This document shows positions 25,067-33,341 of a stretch of 63,193 nucleotides of DNA, one piece after another. A program made the translations under genes and the position numbers. This DNA comes from Verrucomicrobiaceae bacterium (GTDB lineage Bacteria > Verrucomicrobiota > Verrucomicrobiia > Opitutales > Intestinicryptomonadaceae), in assembly GCA_015061955.1 (NCBI GenBank), contig SUVO01000015.1, positions 1-63,193 on the forward strand. Direction: 5' to 3'. The notes below the pieces were generated by a model. The model saw only the letters and a list, made by a program, of their open reading frames with translations. It was not told the origin of the DNA and did no database searches. The stretch's first letter is position 1, and each line of letters begins with the position of its first letter.

Positions 25067-25708
25067 ATGGATTTATTTGAATTTAGAAACGAATATCTCA
25101 AGGGTGGACTCGAACGAGAAATGCTTTCGGAAAATCCTTTCGAGCAGTTTAAAGAATGGTTTAATCATGCAGTTGAATGTAAAGTTGCAGAGCCTAATGC
25201 AATGGTAGTTTCTACTGTTTCGGCTAAAGGTATGCCATCAAGTCGCGTGGTGTTGTTGAAGTCGTGGGACGAACGTGGTTTTGTTTTTTACACAAATTAT
25301 AAAAGCCAAAAAGCTACTGATTTAGAAGCTAACAATAATATTTGTGCAATATTTTCTTGGCTCGATTTAGAACGTCAGTTGCGTATAGAGGGAACTGCCG
25401 AAAAAGTTTCGACTGCTGAGTCTTTAAGGTATTTTATATCTAGACCATTTGGTAGCAGATTAGGTGCGTGGGTATCGCAACAAAGTTCTATAATATCGTC
25501 GCGAAGTTTGCTTGAAATGCAGTTTCAGAAAATGAAAGAAAAATTTGCTAATGGCGAGGTTCCTTTGCCTGATTTTTGGGGTGGAATTAGAATTATTCCT
25601 AAACGCTTTGAGTTTTGGCAAGGAAGAGCCAACAGATTGCATGATCGCTTTGCATACGAAAAAACCGATGATGATAATAAGTGGAAAATATCGCGTTTAC
25701 AACCTTGA
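25067..25708 (+). CDS. pdxH: Pyridoxamine 5'-phosphate oxidase
   Basis: 213 residues from ATG 25067, one base after the YihY stop; longer upstream frames run into that gene and are rejected. The FMN-binding and substrate motifs are canonical: NAMVVSTVSAKGMPSSRVVL, FVFYTNYKSQKATDLEAN, ERQLRIEG, SRPFGSRLGAWVSQQSS and the C-terminal FWQGRANRLHDR. The enzyme oxidises PNP or PMP to pyridoxal phosphate with FMN and oxygen, so the organism is probably not a strict oxygen-free specialist, or uses it rarely. Last gene of the operon. Confidence 0.97.
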   Translation: MDLFEFRNEYLKGGLEREMLSENPFEQFKEWFNHAVECKVAEPNAMVVSTVSAKGMPSSRVVLLKSWDERGFVFYTNYKSQKATDLEANNNICAIFSWLDLERQLRIEGTAEKVSTAESLRYFISRPFGSRLGAWVSQQSSIISSRSLLEMQFQKMKEKFANGEVPLPDFWGGIRIIPKRFEFWQGRANRLHDRFAYEKTDDDNKWKISRLQP

Positions 25709-25713
25709 AAAAT

Positions 25714-25746
25714 AAAAAAAGCATATTCTGGTGAATATGCTTTTTT
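25714..25746. terminator. Bidirectional terminator between pdxH and the pilin-like gene
   Basis: GCATATTC (25721-25728) pairs with GAATATGC (25733-25740) around a 4-base loop. The stem is flanked by an A run on the left and a T run on the right, so it works for both converging units. It closes the long operon that begins at 15965. Confidence 0.9.
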
Positions 25747-25757
25747 GTGTTAAATTT

Positions 25758-26102
25758 TTAATATTTGTATTCGTATGGTTTTGCATTGGGGATATCTAAT
25801 GTGAATGTTCCCCCCGATTTTTTTATGATTAAATTGTCGTATTTTTCGCCTGCAATCGAATGAATATCGTTAATTCGTTTTTCGTTGAGCAATGTTGTAT
25901 ATGCAACTTGTTGTACGTTGCGTTCTGTCATATACGAGTTGCCAGCTTCAACAATCTTTACTAGTTGTTCGTTTATCAAATTGTTGCGAACTTTTATCTT
26001 AACTCTTGCTGTTGCTGGAATAAATACAACTGCAAGTAATCCTACTATTATAAAAGTGAGAATAATCTCTATTATAGAAAAGGCTTTTCTGAATTTTTTC
26101 AT
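25758..26102 (-). CDS. Type IV pilin-like / pseudopilin protein
   Basis: A 114-residue protein with a short basic leader (MKKFRKA) and a class III signal FSIIEIILTFIIVGLLAVVF. It carries the invariant Glu at +5 of the mature protein. The residue before the cleavage site is Ala instead of the usual Gly, which is tolerated in some prepilins but less common. The body is short (~85 residues), as in minor pseudopilins such as GspH/I types. Verrucomicrobia carry many stand-alone G-type pseudopilins. No other secretion genes are near, so the partner machinery must be elsewhere. Confidence 0.75.
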   Translation of the reverse strand: MKKFRKAFSIIEIILTFIIVGLLAVVFIPATARVKIKVRNNLINEQLVKIVEAGNSYMTERNVQQVAYTTLLNEKRINDIHSIAGEKYDNLIIKKSGGTFTLDIPNAKPYEYKY

Positions 26103-26213
26103 ACATACGATAGAAATAAAAATGTAAAATAATGCAATTAAATTTTATCGGCGTTTTCCCATTTTGTTTATTGTTATGTTGACAGATTATATACGCTACT
26201 TAGCATTGAGATC

Positions 26214-28682
26214 ATGAAAAAGTTTATTTTTGTATTGTTGGGAATGAGCCTTTTTTTGAATAGTTTTGCCGTAAAAGACGCAATGCCATCGAAAGAAGTT
26301 TTAAATACACCTACTTTTTATGAGGGGAAATTTATATCGCCTGCTTCTGATAAGAAAGATCCTCAGGTGTGCAATTTTAGGAATACATTCAATCTAAAGC
26401 AAGTTCCAGAGAGTTTAGTTATAAATATAACTGCTGAAAATCGATATATTTTGTACGTTAACGGAAAGTATGTTTGCAGAGGTTCGGAGTCGGGTGATTT
26501 TTGCAACTGGTTTTACGATACCATAGATATTGCCGAGTATTTAAAAGTTGGGAAGAATGTTATTGCAGTAACGGTTGTAAATTTTGCAGACTTTTCGCCT
26601 GCTGCTTTCTTTTCGGGAAATGGTTGTTCGCTTTGGGTTCAACCTAACAGCCAAGAATATGCTTTCTTGAACTCAAATTCAAAAAACTGGAAATATCAGG
26701 TAGATAAAAGCGTTGTGTTCCGTACGGGAATTTTCTATGCTGGTGGTTCAGAGTTTGTTAATGTAAAAAATGCGATGTCGCAAAATTGGAAGAACGTTGA
26801 TTTTAATGATTCTTCTTGGAATAAAGCTTTTGAAAGTTTGCGTGTGCGTAATCCAAATTGGTTTGGATATGCGCGATATGTGTTGAAACCACGTTCTATT
26901 CCAATGCTCGAAGAAAAACCTATTCGTTTGGCATCGGTGCGAAAGGTTAATGGAGTAAAAGGAGTGTCGGCAAAAGATGTTGATTTCATAAATGGCAAGC
27001 CTTTTGAAATTCCTGCAAATACAAATTGCAAGATAGTTTTAGATATGGGGCATCTTACAAACGCATATGTAGATTTCTCGGTAGAAGGTGGGGCAAATGC
27101 AAATATGAAAGCAATTTATTGTGAATCGTTTACATCGCCTAAATTGGGAGGTAATAAGTTTGGCAAAGGTAATCGCAATGAAATAGAAGGAAAAATTCCA
27201 GCGTACCCACTTTCTGATTTCTATGTTTTTGATGGCAAGTCTCGTTCAATTCAAACATATAATTTCCGTTGTTTCCGTTATGTGCAGTTGGATATAAAAA
27301 CTGCAGATCAACCTCTTATAATAAAAGATTTTAAAGGAACTTTTACAGGGTATCCGTTTGCTGAAAAAGCAAAATTTGAAAGTGATGATTCACGCTTAAA
27401 GAAAATCTGGGAAGTTGGTTGGCGTACAGCACGCTTGTGTGCTTGGGATACTTACTTCGATTGCCCATTCCACGAACGCTTGCAGTATATTGGCGATACG
27501 CGTATACAGGCGTTAATTTCACTGTATGTTGCTGGCGATGCTCGTTTGATGAAGAAAGCATTAAAAATGTACAACTCATCTCGTATGGGTGATGGAATTG
27601 TTCAGTCGCGTTATCCTTGCAAGCAAACGCAGTTTATTGCGCCATTCTGCTTGTATTGGATTGGTATGCTGAACGATTATTATATGCATGTAGATGATTC
27701 TGTTTTTGTTGCAGAAAATCTTGATTGCGTTGAATCTATTATCAACTGGTATGTTGGAAATATTGATAAAAATACGGGTATGTTAAAACAAGACGTACCC
27801 TATTGGAATTTTGTTGACTGGGTCGAAGATTGGCGAATTGGCGTACCTCCTGTAAGCGATAAATCTGGTTCGGCGATAATATCGTTGCATTTGGCTATTG
27901 CTCTTGATGACGCTTCAAAGATGATGGAAGATTTTGGTCGCAAAGATGTTGCAGAGCGTTATCAACGTTTGAGCAAGTCGATAAAAGATAGCGTTTACAA
28001 GCTTTGTTGGAACGAAAAACGTGGCTTGCTTTCCGATGCGTCTGGCATTGATAGATTCAGCCAACATGCAAATATATTTGGTATTTTGTGCGATGCAATT
28101 CCAGAAAAAGACCAAAAGAAAGTCTTAGAAAAAATAATAAAAGAAGCAAAAACATCGTACGCAAAACATAATCCTGACGATATAATGGAAGCTACGTTCT
28201 ATTTCAAATTTTATTTGTTCCGAGCAATGAACAAAGTTGGCGTAAGTGGAGATGTTTTTGGCGAACAACTCAAACCTTGGCACGATATGGTAAATATTGG
28301 CTTGACTACTTTTGCAGAAAATCCTGAACCAACTCGAAGCGATTGTCATGCGTGGAGTGCGTCGCCAATATACGAATTCTTTGCAACTATTTGTGGTGTA
28401 AATCCATCTTCTGCTGGTTTTAAAACTGTTCGCATTGATCCTAATATGGGTAAATTAAATTATGTAAAAGCATCTATTCCTCACCCAAAAGGAACAATAA
28501 AAATTGAGCTGAAAAAGAGTGAAAATGCAACTAATTATGAATATGCAGATATTTCTCTTCCAGATGGTGTTGTGGGCGAGTTAGTATTAGGTAAAAACCA
28601 TGTTAAAAAATTTACAAAATCTCTAATCATATATGCGTGGGTATCGCAACGTGCTCATGTAAAACCATTGCATGCAAAGTAA
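26214..28682 (+). CDS. Exported alpha-L-rhamnosidase-like glycoside hydrolase (GH78 type)
   Basis: An 822-residue protein with a signal peptide (cleavage near SFA-VK, residue ~20). Residues ~30-175 hold the jelly-roll carbohydrate-binding domain typical of GH78 (ITAENRYILYVNGKYV with GKNVIAVTV). A second beta domain follows, then an (alpha/alpha)6 barrel from ~395. The barrel opens with TYFDCPFHERLQYIGD, matching the GH78 catalytic block 'DCPQR.ER..W.GD' with its acid/base candidate Glu421. Trp-rich segments (VDWVEDW, HAWSASPIY) fit as well. It probably removes rhamnose or a similar sugar from plant or host glycans in the periplasm. Divergent members act on other sugars. Confidence 0.8.
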   Translation: MKKFIFVLLGMSLFLNSFAVKDAMPSKEVLNTPTFYEGKFISPASDKKDPQVCNFRNTFNLKQVPESLVINITAENRYILYVNGKYVCRGSESGDFCNWFYDTIDIAEYLKVGKNVIAVTVVNFADFSPAAFFSGNGCSLWVQPNSQEYAFLNSNSKNWKYQVDKSVVFRTGIFYAGGSEFVNVKNAMSQNWKNVDFNDSSWNKAFESLRVRNPNWFGYARYVLKPRSIPMLEEKPIRLASVRKVNGVKGVSAKDVDFINGKPFEIPANTNCKIVLDMGHLTNAYVDFSVEGGANANMKAIYCESFTSPKLGGNKFGKGNRNEIEGKIPAYPLSDFYVFDGKSRSIQTYNFRCFRYVQLDIKTADQPLIIKDFKGTFTGYPFAEKAKFESDDSRLKKIWEVGWRTARLCAWDTYFDCPFHERLQYIGDTRIQALISLYVAGDARLMKKALKMYNSSRMGDGIVQSRYPCKQTQFIAPFCLYWIGMLNDYYMHVDDSVFVAENLDCVESIINWYVGNIDKNTGMLKQDVPYWNFVDWVEDWRIGVPPVSDKSGSAIISLHLAIALDDASKMMEDFGRKDVAERYQRLSKSIKDSVYKLCWNEKRGLLSDASGIDRFSQHANIFGILCDAIPEKDQKKVLEKIIKEAKTSYAKHNPDDIMEATFYFKFYLFRAMNKVGVSGDVFGEQLKPWHDMVNIGLTTFAENPEPTRSDCHAWSASPIYEFFATICGVNPSSAGFKTVRIDPNMGKLNYVKASIPHPKGTIKIELKKSENATNYEYADISLPDGVVGELVLGKNHVKKFTKSLIIYAWVSQRAHVKPLHAK

Positions 28683-28756
28683 AATTTAATACATGCAAAG
28701 TTTTGTCGAAAACAAAAAGATTGAACTTGAATAAAAATTTTTAATATAAAACAACA

Positions 28757-29176
28757 ATGGAAGAAAAAACATTCATAATATTAAAGCCAGATTGCATGGA
28801 AAAAAAACTATTGCCAGTGGTAATGGCTAAATTTCTAAATGCAGGGTTAGATATAGTAGCATGCAAAATGTCGCAATTAGACGAAAAAATTCTTGCAGAA
28901 CATTATGCTCATATTGTCGACAAGCCATTTTATCCACCACTTGTTGCGTATATGACACGCAAACCTGTAATTATGGCAATTTTGAAAGGCGACAATGCAG
29001 TTTTGCGTGTACGCAAGCTTTTAGGTTGTACAAATTCGCTTGAAGCTCCTGCTGGAACAATCAGAGGTGAGTATGGCGTTGATACTCGCGAGAATGTTGT
29101 ACATGCTTCCGATAGCCCAGAAAATGCCAAAATCGAAATTGCTCGATTTTTTGATAAAGCCGAAATATTCGGCTAA
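28757..29176 (+). CDS. ndk: Nucleoside diphosphate kinase
   Basis: A 139-residue enzyme of normal length. It starts EKTFIILKPDCMEKKL (the conserved KPD block) and has the nucleotide-binding TNSLEAPAGTIRG. The catalytic histidine lies in NVVHASDSPENA (His116), which becomes phosphorylated as gamma-phosphate passes from ATP to other NDPs. Cytoplasmic. It is followed 9 bases later by rsmG, so the two are co-transcribed. Confidence 0.97.
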   Translation: MEEKTFIILKPDCMEKKLLPVVMAKFLNAGLDIVACKMSQLDEKILAEHYAHIVDKPFYPPLVAYMTRKPVIMAILKGDNAVLRVRKLLGCTNSLEAPAGTIRGEYGVDTRENVVHASDSPENAKIEIARFFDKAEIFG

Positions 29177-29185
29177 AAGCCTACG

Positions 29186-29827
29186 ATGAATAACCCATTT
29201 GAAAAATTCAATTTCACTTCAGATGTGATTGAAAAACTCAATCATTATGCAATGTTGTTGCGTGAAGCAAATCAAAAAGTAAATTTGCTTTCTCGTAAAG
29301 ATATGGATGCTGTTGAGTATCGACACGTTGCGTTTTGTGCATCTATTGGCGAGTTCTTTCAACCTGCCAAGAATGCTCGCATTGCTGATGTAGGTACAGG
29401 TGGTGGTCTTCCCGGAGTTGTAGAGGCTATATTGTATCCACAGGCAGAAGTTTTTATGTTTGATGGCGTTGGTAAAAAAATAAAGATGATTCAGCACTTT
29501 ATTCAAGAATTGAAGCTCGACAATGCACAGGCTTTTAATATCAGAATAGAAGAATTCAAAAGTATGTTCGATTACGCAACAGGGCGTTCGGTGTGTGCGT
29601 TGCCTATGTTTTTTGGTTTTGTAAAAAAACGCCTAAAACATGGTCGCAATGGGAATTTGCAAAATGGTGTTGTTTACTTTAAAGGAGGCGATTTAGAACC
29701 AGAATTACTTGCTAAAAAAATCACTCCTGATGCTGAATTTGACTTGCAGAAATTTTTTGATGACCCACTATACGAGGGCAAAAGAATATCGGCATTTTCC
29801 ACTCGAAAAGTATTAGCAGGTGTATAA
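29186..29827 (+). CDS. rsmG: 16S rRNA (guanine527-N7)-methyltransferase RsmG
   Basis: A 213-residue Rossmann-fold methyltransferase. It has the RsmG opening helix pair ending NQKVNLLSRKDMD, followed by the SAM-binding loop IADVGTGGGLPGVVEAIL. The FDGVGKKIKMIQHF segment and a late FKGGDLEPEL strand match as well. The target is G527 of 16S rRNA, near the decoding site; loss gives low-level streptomycin resistance in other bacteria. A strong terminator follows. Confidence 0.93.
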   Translation: MNNPFEKFNFTSDVIEKLNHYAMLLREANQKVNLLSRKDMDAVEYRHVAFCASIGEFFQPAKNARIADVGTGGGLPGVVEAILYPQAEVFMFDGVGKKIKMIQHFIQELKLDNAQAFNIRIEEFKSMFDYATGRSVCALPMFFGFVKKRLKHGRNGNLQNGVVYFKGGDLEPELLAKKITPDAEFDLQKFFDDPLYEGKRISAFSTRKVLAGV

Positions 29828-29830
29828 AAA

Positions 29831-29862
29831 ACAAGGCTAAGATTAATCTTAGCCTTGTTTTT
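29831..29862. terminator. Bidirectional terminator between rsmG and the esterase gene
   Basis: A perfect 12-bp stem (29831-29842 with 29847-29858), loop TTAA, with T runs on the exit side for both strands. It separates the converging rsmG and esterase genes. Confidence 0.92.
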
Positions 29863-29873
29863 GGGGGAGTGTT

Positions 29874-30704
29874 TTATTTTTTTGTTTCTTGTTGAGTCAT
29901 TTTACAAACTTTTTTGATAAAGCTTGTTGCTATAACTGTTAGCCCATCAGCACAACTTCCATGGTGTGTACCTTGCAATTCAAAAATCTCTGTGTAAGGC
30001 GATGTATTGAGTGTGCGTACTGTTGCTTCAAGAAAGAAGTTTTCTTCTACACGGCATTTCCATTCAAGACGACGGTCTCCGAGAACTATGCACAATGGTG
30101 CAATTTTATTTTGAACATTTCCCAATATCGAAAGTTCGTCTATTTGTGGAACGTAAGTGTTTGTAGTATCGCCACAATCTTTGCGTACTCTAAAGTGTTT
30201 TGTAACTTGGGCAGACAATAGAATAATACCAGCTAAGTCAGTATTTTTTATATTGTGCTTTTGCAGATACTTTGGGGCAAAACCTACCATACCACTTAAA
30301 TATCCACCTGCAGAGTGTCCACCAATGAAGATTTTTGTTTTGTCTACACCAAGCTTTTCTGCATTTTTAAAAACCCATGCAACAGCTTCTGCAGTATCAT
30401 CGATAGCTTCCCAAGCCTTGATTTTAGGCGATAAACGATAGTTTGCGCATATCAATACAAAACCATTTTTTTTGCTTGGAAGTTTTTGTGGACTGAATTT
30501 TTTATCTCCACCTGTAATACCACCACCATGAAACCAAACAAAAGCAGGTTTTAATTTTTTAGACTTGTTAATGTTGTAAACGTCTAATTTACAACGCTCT
30601 TGTGCGTATTCATCTGTATTTGATGTGTACGACACATCTTTTAAATCTTGTGCATAGACAATTGTTGCTACAAATAAACTAATAAATGTTATAAAATTCT
30701 TCAT
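29874..30704 (-). CDS. Exported alpha/beta-hydrolase (esterase/lipase family)
   Basis: A 276-residue protein with a signal peptide (cleavage YA-QD, residue ~19). It has the hormone-sensitive-lipase/BD-FAE layout: oxyanion-hole motif FHGGGITGG at ~58-66, nucleophile elbow GGHSAGG with Ser131, and a late Thr-His-His segment (~245) supplying the catalytic His. The first strand carries the LDVY motif seen in this group. It is likely a periplasmic carboxylesterase acting on acetylated or feruloylated glycans. That would fit the nearby GH78-type enzyme, though the two are not co-transcribed. Substrate is inference. Confidence 0.85.
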   Translation of the reverse strand: MKNFITFISLFVATIVYAQDLKDVSYTSNTDEYAQERCKLDVYNINKSKKLKPAFVWFHGGGITGGDKKFSPQKLPSKKNGFVLICANYRLSPKIKAWEAIDDTAEAVAWVFKNAEKLGVDKTKIFIGGHSAGGYLSGMVGFAPKYLQKHNIKNTDLAGIILLSAQVTKHFRVRKDCGDTTNTYVPQIDELSILGNVQNKIAPLCIVLGDRRLEWKCRVEENFFLEATVRTLNTSPYTEIFELQGTHHGSCADGLTVIATSFIKKVCKMTQQETKK

Positions 30705-30842
30705 ATCTACGATGTATAGAAAGCGTATGTCTTTTAGTCAACGTTTTTTAGGGATAATTGCAAATAAAACATCACTATACTTGACTTGATTTTTATGTTT
30801 TGTTAAAAGTGTATAAAATAATTTTAACGGAGGTCTTTATAT

Positions 30843-31460
30843 ATGTTTACAGGAATAGTAGAAGCAACAGGTACAGTGGTATCGTTTGAAGAAAAACAAG
30901 CAGCATGGCTTTTAAAGCTTAAAGTACCAACTTTTATTGCAGAGTCGCTCAACGATGGTGATTCGTTGGCTTGTAATGGTTGTTGTCTGACACTCGTAAA
31001 CAGAGAAGACGATATTTTAAGCTTTGAACTCCTCGAAGAAACTATACGTTTGACCGATTTTGAAGGTATAACTGCAGGAGCCTTGATAAATTTAGAGCGT
31101 CCATTGGCAGCAGGTGCTCGCTTGGGGGGACATTTTGTTAGTGGACATGTTGATGTTCGCAGTACTGTTGAAGTTTTTGAGCAACGTGGCAAAAACTTTT
31201 ACTTGCGTGTTGCTGTACCCCAAGAATTTGCAGGTTATACCGTTTACAAAGGAAGCATTGCTATTGACGGTATATCGCTTACAATCGCTGAAGCAGAAGA
31301 TGGTTATTTGGCTGTTTGGTTGATTCCACATACGCTAGAGGTTACAAATCTTTCTGAATGCAAAGTAGGTAAGTTTGTAAATTTAGAATTCGATTTACTT
31401 GCAAAATATGTGGAAAAAATCGCGATGGGTAAACGCGATAAATCTCCATATCAGCCTTAG
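30843..31460 (+). CDS. ribE: Riboflavin synthase alpha chain
   Basis: A 205-residue protein beginning MFTGIVEATGTV, the family signature, and built from two lumazine-binding repeats (~1-95 and ~96-190). The second has GSIAIDGISLTIAE. The enzyme converts two 6,7-dimethyl-8-ribityllumazine molecules into riboflavin. It has a strong Shine-Dalgarno, GGAGGT at 30829-30834, eight bases before ATG. No other rib genes are adjacent, and the ~138-base leader is too short and unlike an FMN riboswitch. Confidence 0.96.
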   Translation: MFTGIVEATGTVVSFEEKQAAWLLKLKVPTFIAESLNDGDSLACNGCCLTLVNREDDILSFELLEETIRLTDFEGITAGALINLERPLAAGARLGGHFVSGHVDVRSTVEVFEQRGKNFYLRVAVPQEFAGYTVYKGSIAIDGISLTIAEAEDGYLAVWLIPHTLEVTNLSECKVGKFVNLEFDLLAKYVEKIAMGKRDKSPYQP

Positions 31461-31466
31461 AGGCAA

Positions 31467-32417
31467 ATGCGTAGACGCTCGTTCAGACGTTTGACAAAAA
31501 AGCGCGCCATAGCTATTGCATTGTCGATGGTGCTATGGCTTTTTTGGTGGCTATTTGCTCCAGTTTCAAACTTATCTGATGTTGAAATTTCTGACGTTCA
31601 AGAATGCGAGTTTACTCGAGATTTTGTTCGTGTGTGTACTTGGAATGTACATAACTATAACGTTTCAAATCGTCGTGTAAAAAATCGTTGGATAAATTAT
31701 CCAAAGCCAGAAAATGAACGCGATGCCGTTGCGTTTACATTGGCAAAAATTGATGCCGATATTATTCTAATCCAAGAAATGGGTGATAAAACTTATCTGA
31801 ACGACCTATGTATTAGATTGTCTAAAGCAGGTAAAAAGTATCCGTATGCTTTTGTTTCGGAGTACGATAGTCCGTCTAGATTAGCTATTTTAAGTAGAAT
31901 AAAACCAAATAAAGTTTTTGATTTTTCTGATACTCGTATAATTGTTAAAGGTGAACATACTTACTCGCCTCGTGGTACACTTGGTATTAAAACAAACATT
32001 AAGGGAAAAGAACTTTATACGTTTTCACTTCATCTAAAAAGTAAAGTAAATGCCAAGAAAAAAGACGAAAATTTTATTCCATTTCGTTTTGCAGAGTTGA
32101 GGGCTATCGGTAAACGTGTGCAATATGCAACTGGTAAAAATGCTCTTGTTATTTATGGTGGAGATTTTAATGATGAACCAAAACCGAGGTTCCTGAAGAA
32201 TTTAGGTGATGTAAGTATTGTACCTCAATCTGATATGTTAGGTAGTTCGTATACTTACCATTGGTTAAAGAAGAATATATTTTATACTTACGATTTCTTT
32301 GTAGTATCGCCAAGATTAGCTTCATTTATAAAGAAACCAGCAGTTATTGTGCCTAAGGGTGAGGGAAGTGATCACTGTCCGGTTTATGTAGATATACAGC
32401 TTTTCAATTCGAAATAA
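31467..32417 (+). CDS. Membrane-anchored endonuclease/exonuclease/phosphatase-family protein
   Basis: A 316-residue protein. It has a very basic start (MRRRSFRRLTKKR), one membrane helix (~14-31, IAIALSMVLWLFWWLFA) and then an EEP-fold domain facing outwards. The fold's motifs are visible: CTWNVHNYN (Asn), LIQEMGD (Glu), YGGDFNDEP (Asp and Asn) and the terminal SDHCPVYVDI (Asp-His). All metal and catalytic residues are kept, so it is probably an active nuclease or lipid/sugar phosphatase at the periplasmic face. Substrate unknown. It lies 6 bases after ribE. Confidence 0.8.
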   Translation: MRRRSFRRLTKKRAIAIALSMVLWLFWWLFAPVSNLSDVEISDVQECEFTRDFVRVCTWNVHNYNVSNRRVKNRWINYPKPENERDAVAFTLAKIDADIILIQEMGDKTYLNDLCIRLSKAGKKYPYAFVSEYDSPSRLAILSRIKPNKVFDFSDTRIIVKGEHTYSPRGTLGIKTNIKGKELYTFSLHLKSKVNAKKKDENFIPFRFAELRAIGKRVQYATGKNALVIYGGDFNDEPKPRFLKNLGDVSIVPQSDMLGSSYTYHWLKKNIFYTYDFFVVSPRLASFIKKPAVIVPKGEGSDHCPVYVDIQLFNSK

Positions 32418-32441
32418 AATATAGAAAATTTTTCTATAATT

Positions 32442-33293
32442 TTAATGATTTCTTTTGAAGGTTTTTCCGTGTATATATTTTAATTGTCGCAAGATTACAG
32501 ATACAAAAATAATAGATACTAAAGTTAAAAATATCTGTAATGAACAATTGTAAATTTTGTATATAAAAATGTCATTTAACAAATGTAGATTGGCTTTTAA
32601 AGTTATGGCAAAGTTATTGTAAATAATACTAATCCACGTAATAAACCATACAAACATCCATGTTTTTACAAATATATGCGATACTATATGACGACGCTTT
32701 CTAATGGTCATTTCAAGTGATCTATAAATGCGTTTTATTATTGCAGGCACTAATATTATATTTGCAATAGGTGTTAATGTTCCAATAACAGCTTTTGTTG
32801 GCGACATCATAAAACCTGTTGTATTTTTCTTTGCCGTTTTTATTACTTTTGATGTCCAAATAGCCAACATTACAAAAATAAATATAAACATTCCCCATTG
32901 CACTAAATTTATAAGTTTTAGAGAAAGCATTGTTTCGTTGAACTGCAATAGTGTCTTTATATCTTCAGGCGAATTTATTTGTCTTATATCTGGAGAAAAC
33001 AATTCTACGACACGTACAATCATATATATTTTGTATCCCAACAAAAGCATGAAGGCATACATAATAGCGCGTAATAGGTACGTACAATGTTTTAGATTTT
33101 CAAAGTTGAAATCTTTTTTTTGGCTGATTGTTTTTTTATAAAAATCGGTACGCGAAAATTCAGCCCAGTTTTTCATATTTTGTGTCCAAACTTGCGTAGA
33201 GGGTGTGATTTTCCCCTCTTTAAAAAGTTTTATGAGAGCTGGGTCTGATATAGGACCTTCTTGTTCCTTATTTTCTTTTATGTAGTACCACAT
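32442..33293 (-). CDS. GYF_2-domain, DUF4328-type membrane protein
   Basis: A 283-residue protein. An N-terminal GYF_2 domain (WYYIKENKEQEGPISDPALI to WTQNMKNWAEFS, ~2-50) is followed by a multi-helix membrane region (~75-270) of about five or six helices. Its middle segment GFMMSPTKAVIGTLTPIANI resembles the DUF4328 conserved part. No enzyme motif is seen. It is a single gene, convergent with the EEP gene and upstream of mnmE on the same strand. It is the second GYF_2 membrane protein in the window. Confidence 0.7.
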   Translation of the reverse strand: MWYYIKENKEQEGPISDPALIKLFKEGKITPSTQVWTQNMKNWAEFSRTDFYKKTISQKKDFNFENLKHCTYLLRAIMYAFMLLLGYKIYMIVRVVELFSPDIRQINSPEDIKTLLQFNETMLSLKLINLVQWGMFIFIFVMLAIWTSKVIKTAKKNTTGFMMSPTKAVIGTLTPIANIILVPAIIKRIYRSLEMTIRKRRHIVSHIFVKTWMFVWFITWISIIYNNFAITLKANLHLLNDIFIYKIYNCSLQIFLTLVSIIFVSVILRQLKYIHGKTFKRNH

Positions 33294-33341
33294 AGTAATT
33301 ACTCTTATATGCTGAAAAAAATACAGATTGTGTCAATTTTA

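Noticed and set aside
26179-26207. TTGACA followed by a poor -10 (TAGCAT) before the GH78-type gene
   Set aside because: Transcription would start almost on the ATG, and the -10 match is weak, so I do not call it a promoter.
28672-28703. Direct repeat CATGCAAAGT around the GH78-type gene stop
   Set aside because: Only ten bases long in AT-rich DNA, with no associated element; chance is likely.
30705-30842. FMN riboswitch before ribE
   Set aside because: The leader is too short and lacks the conserved FMN-aptamer segments.
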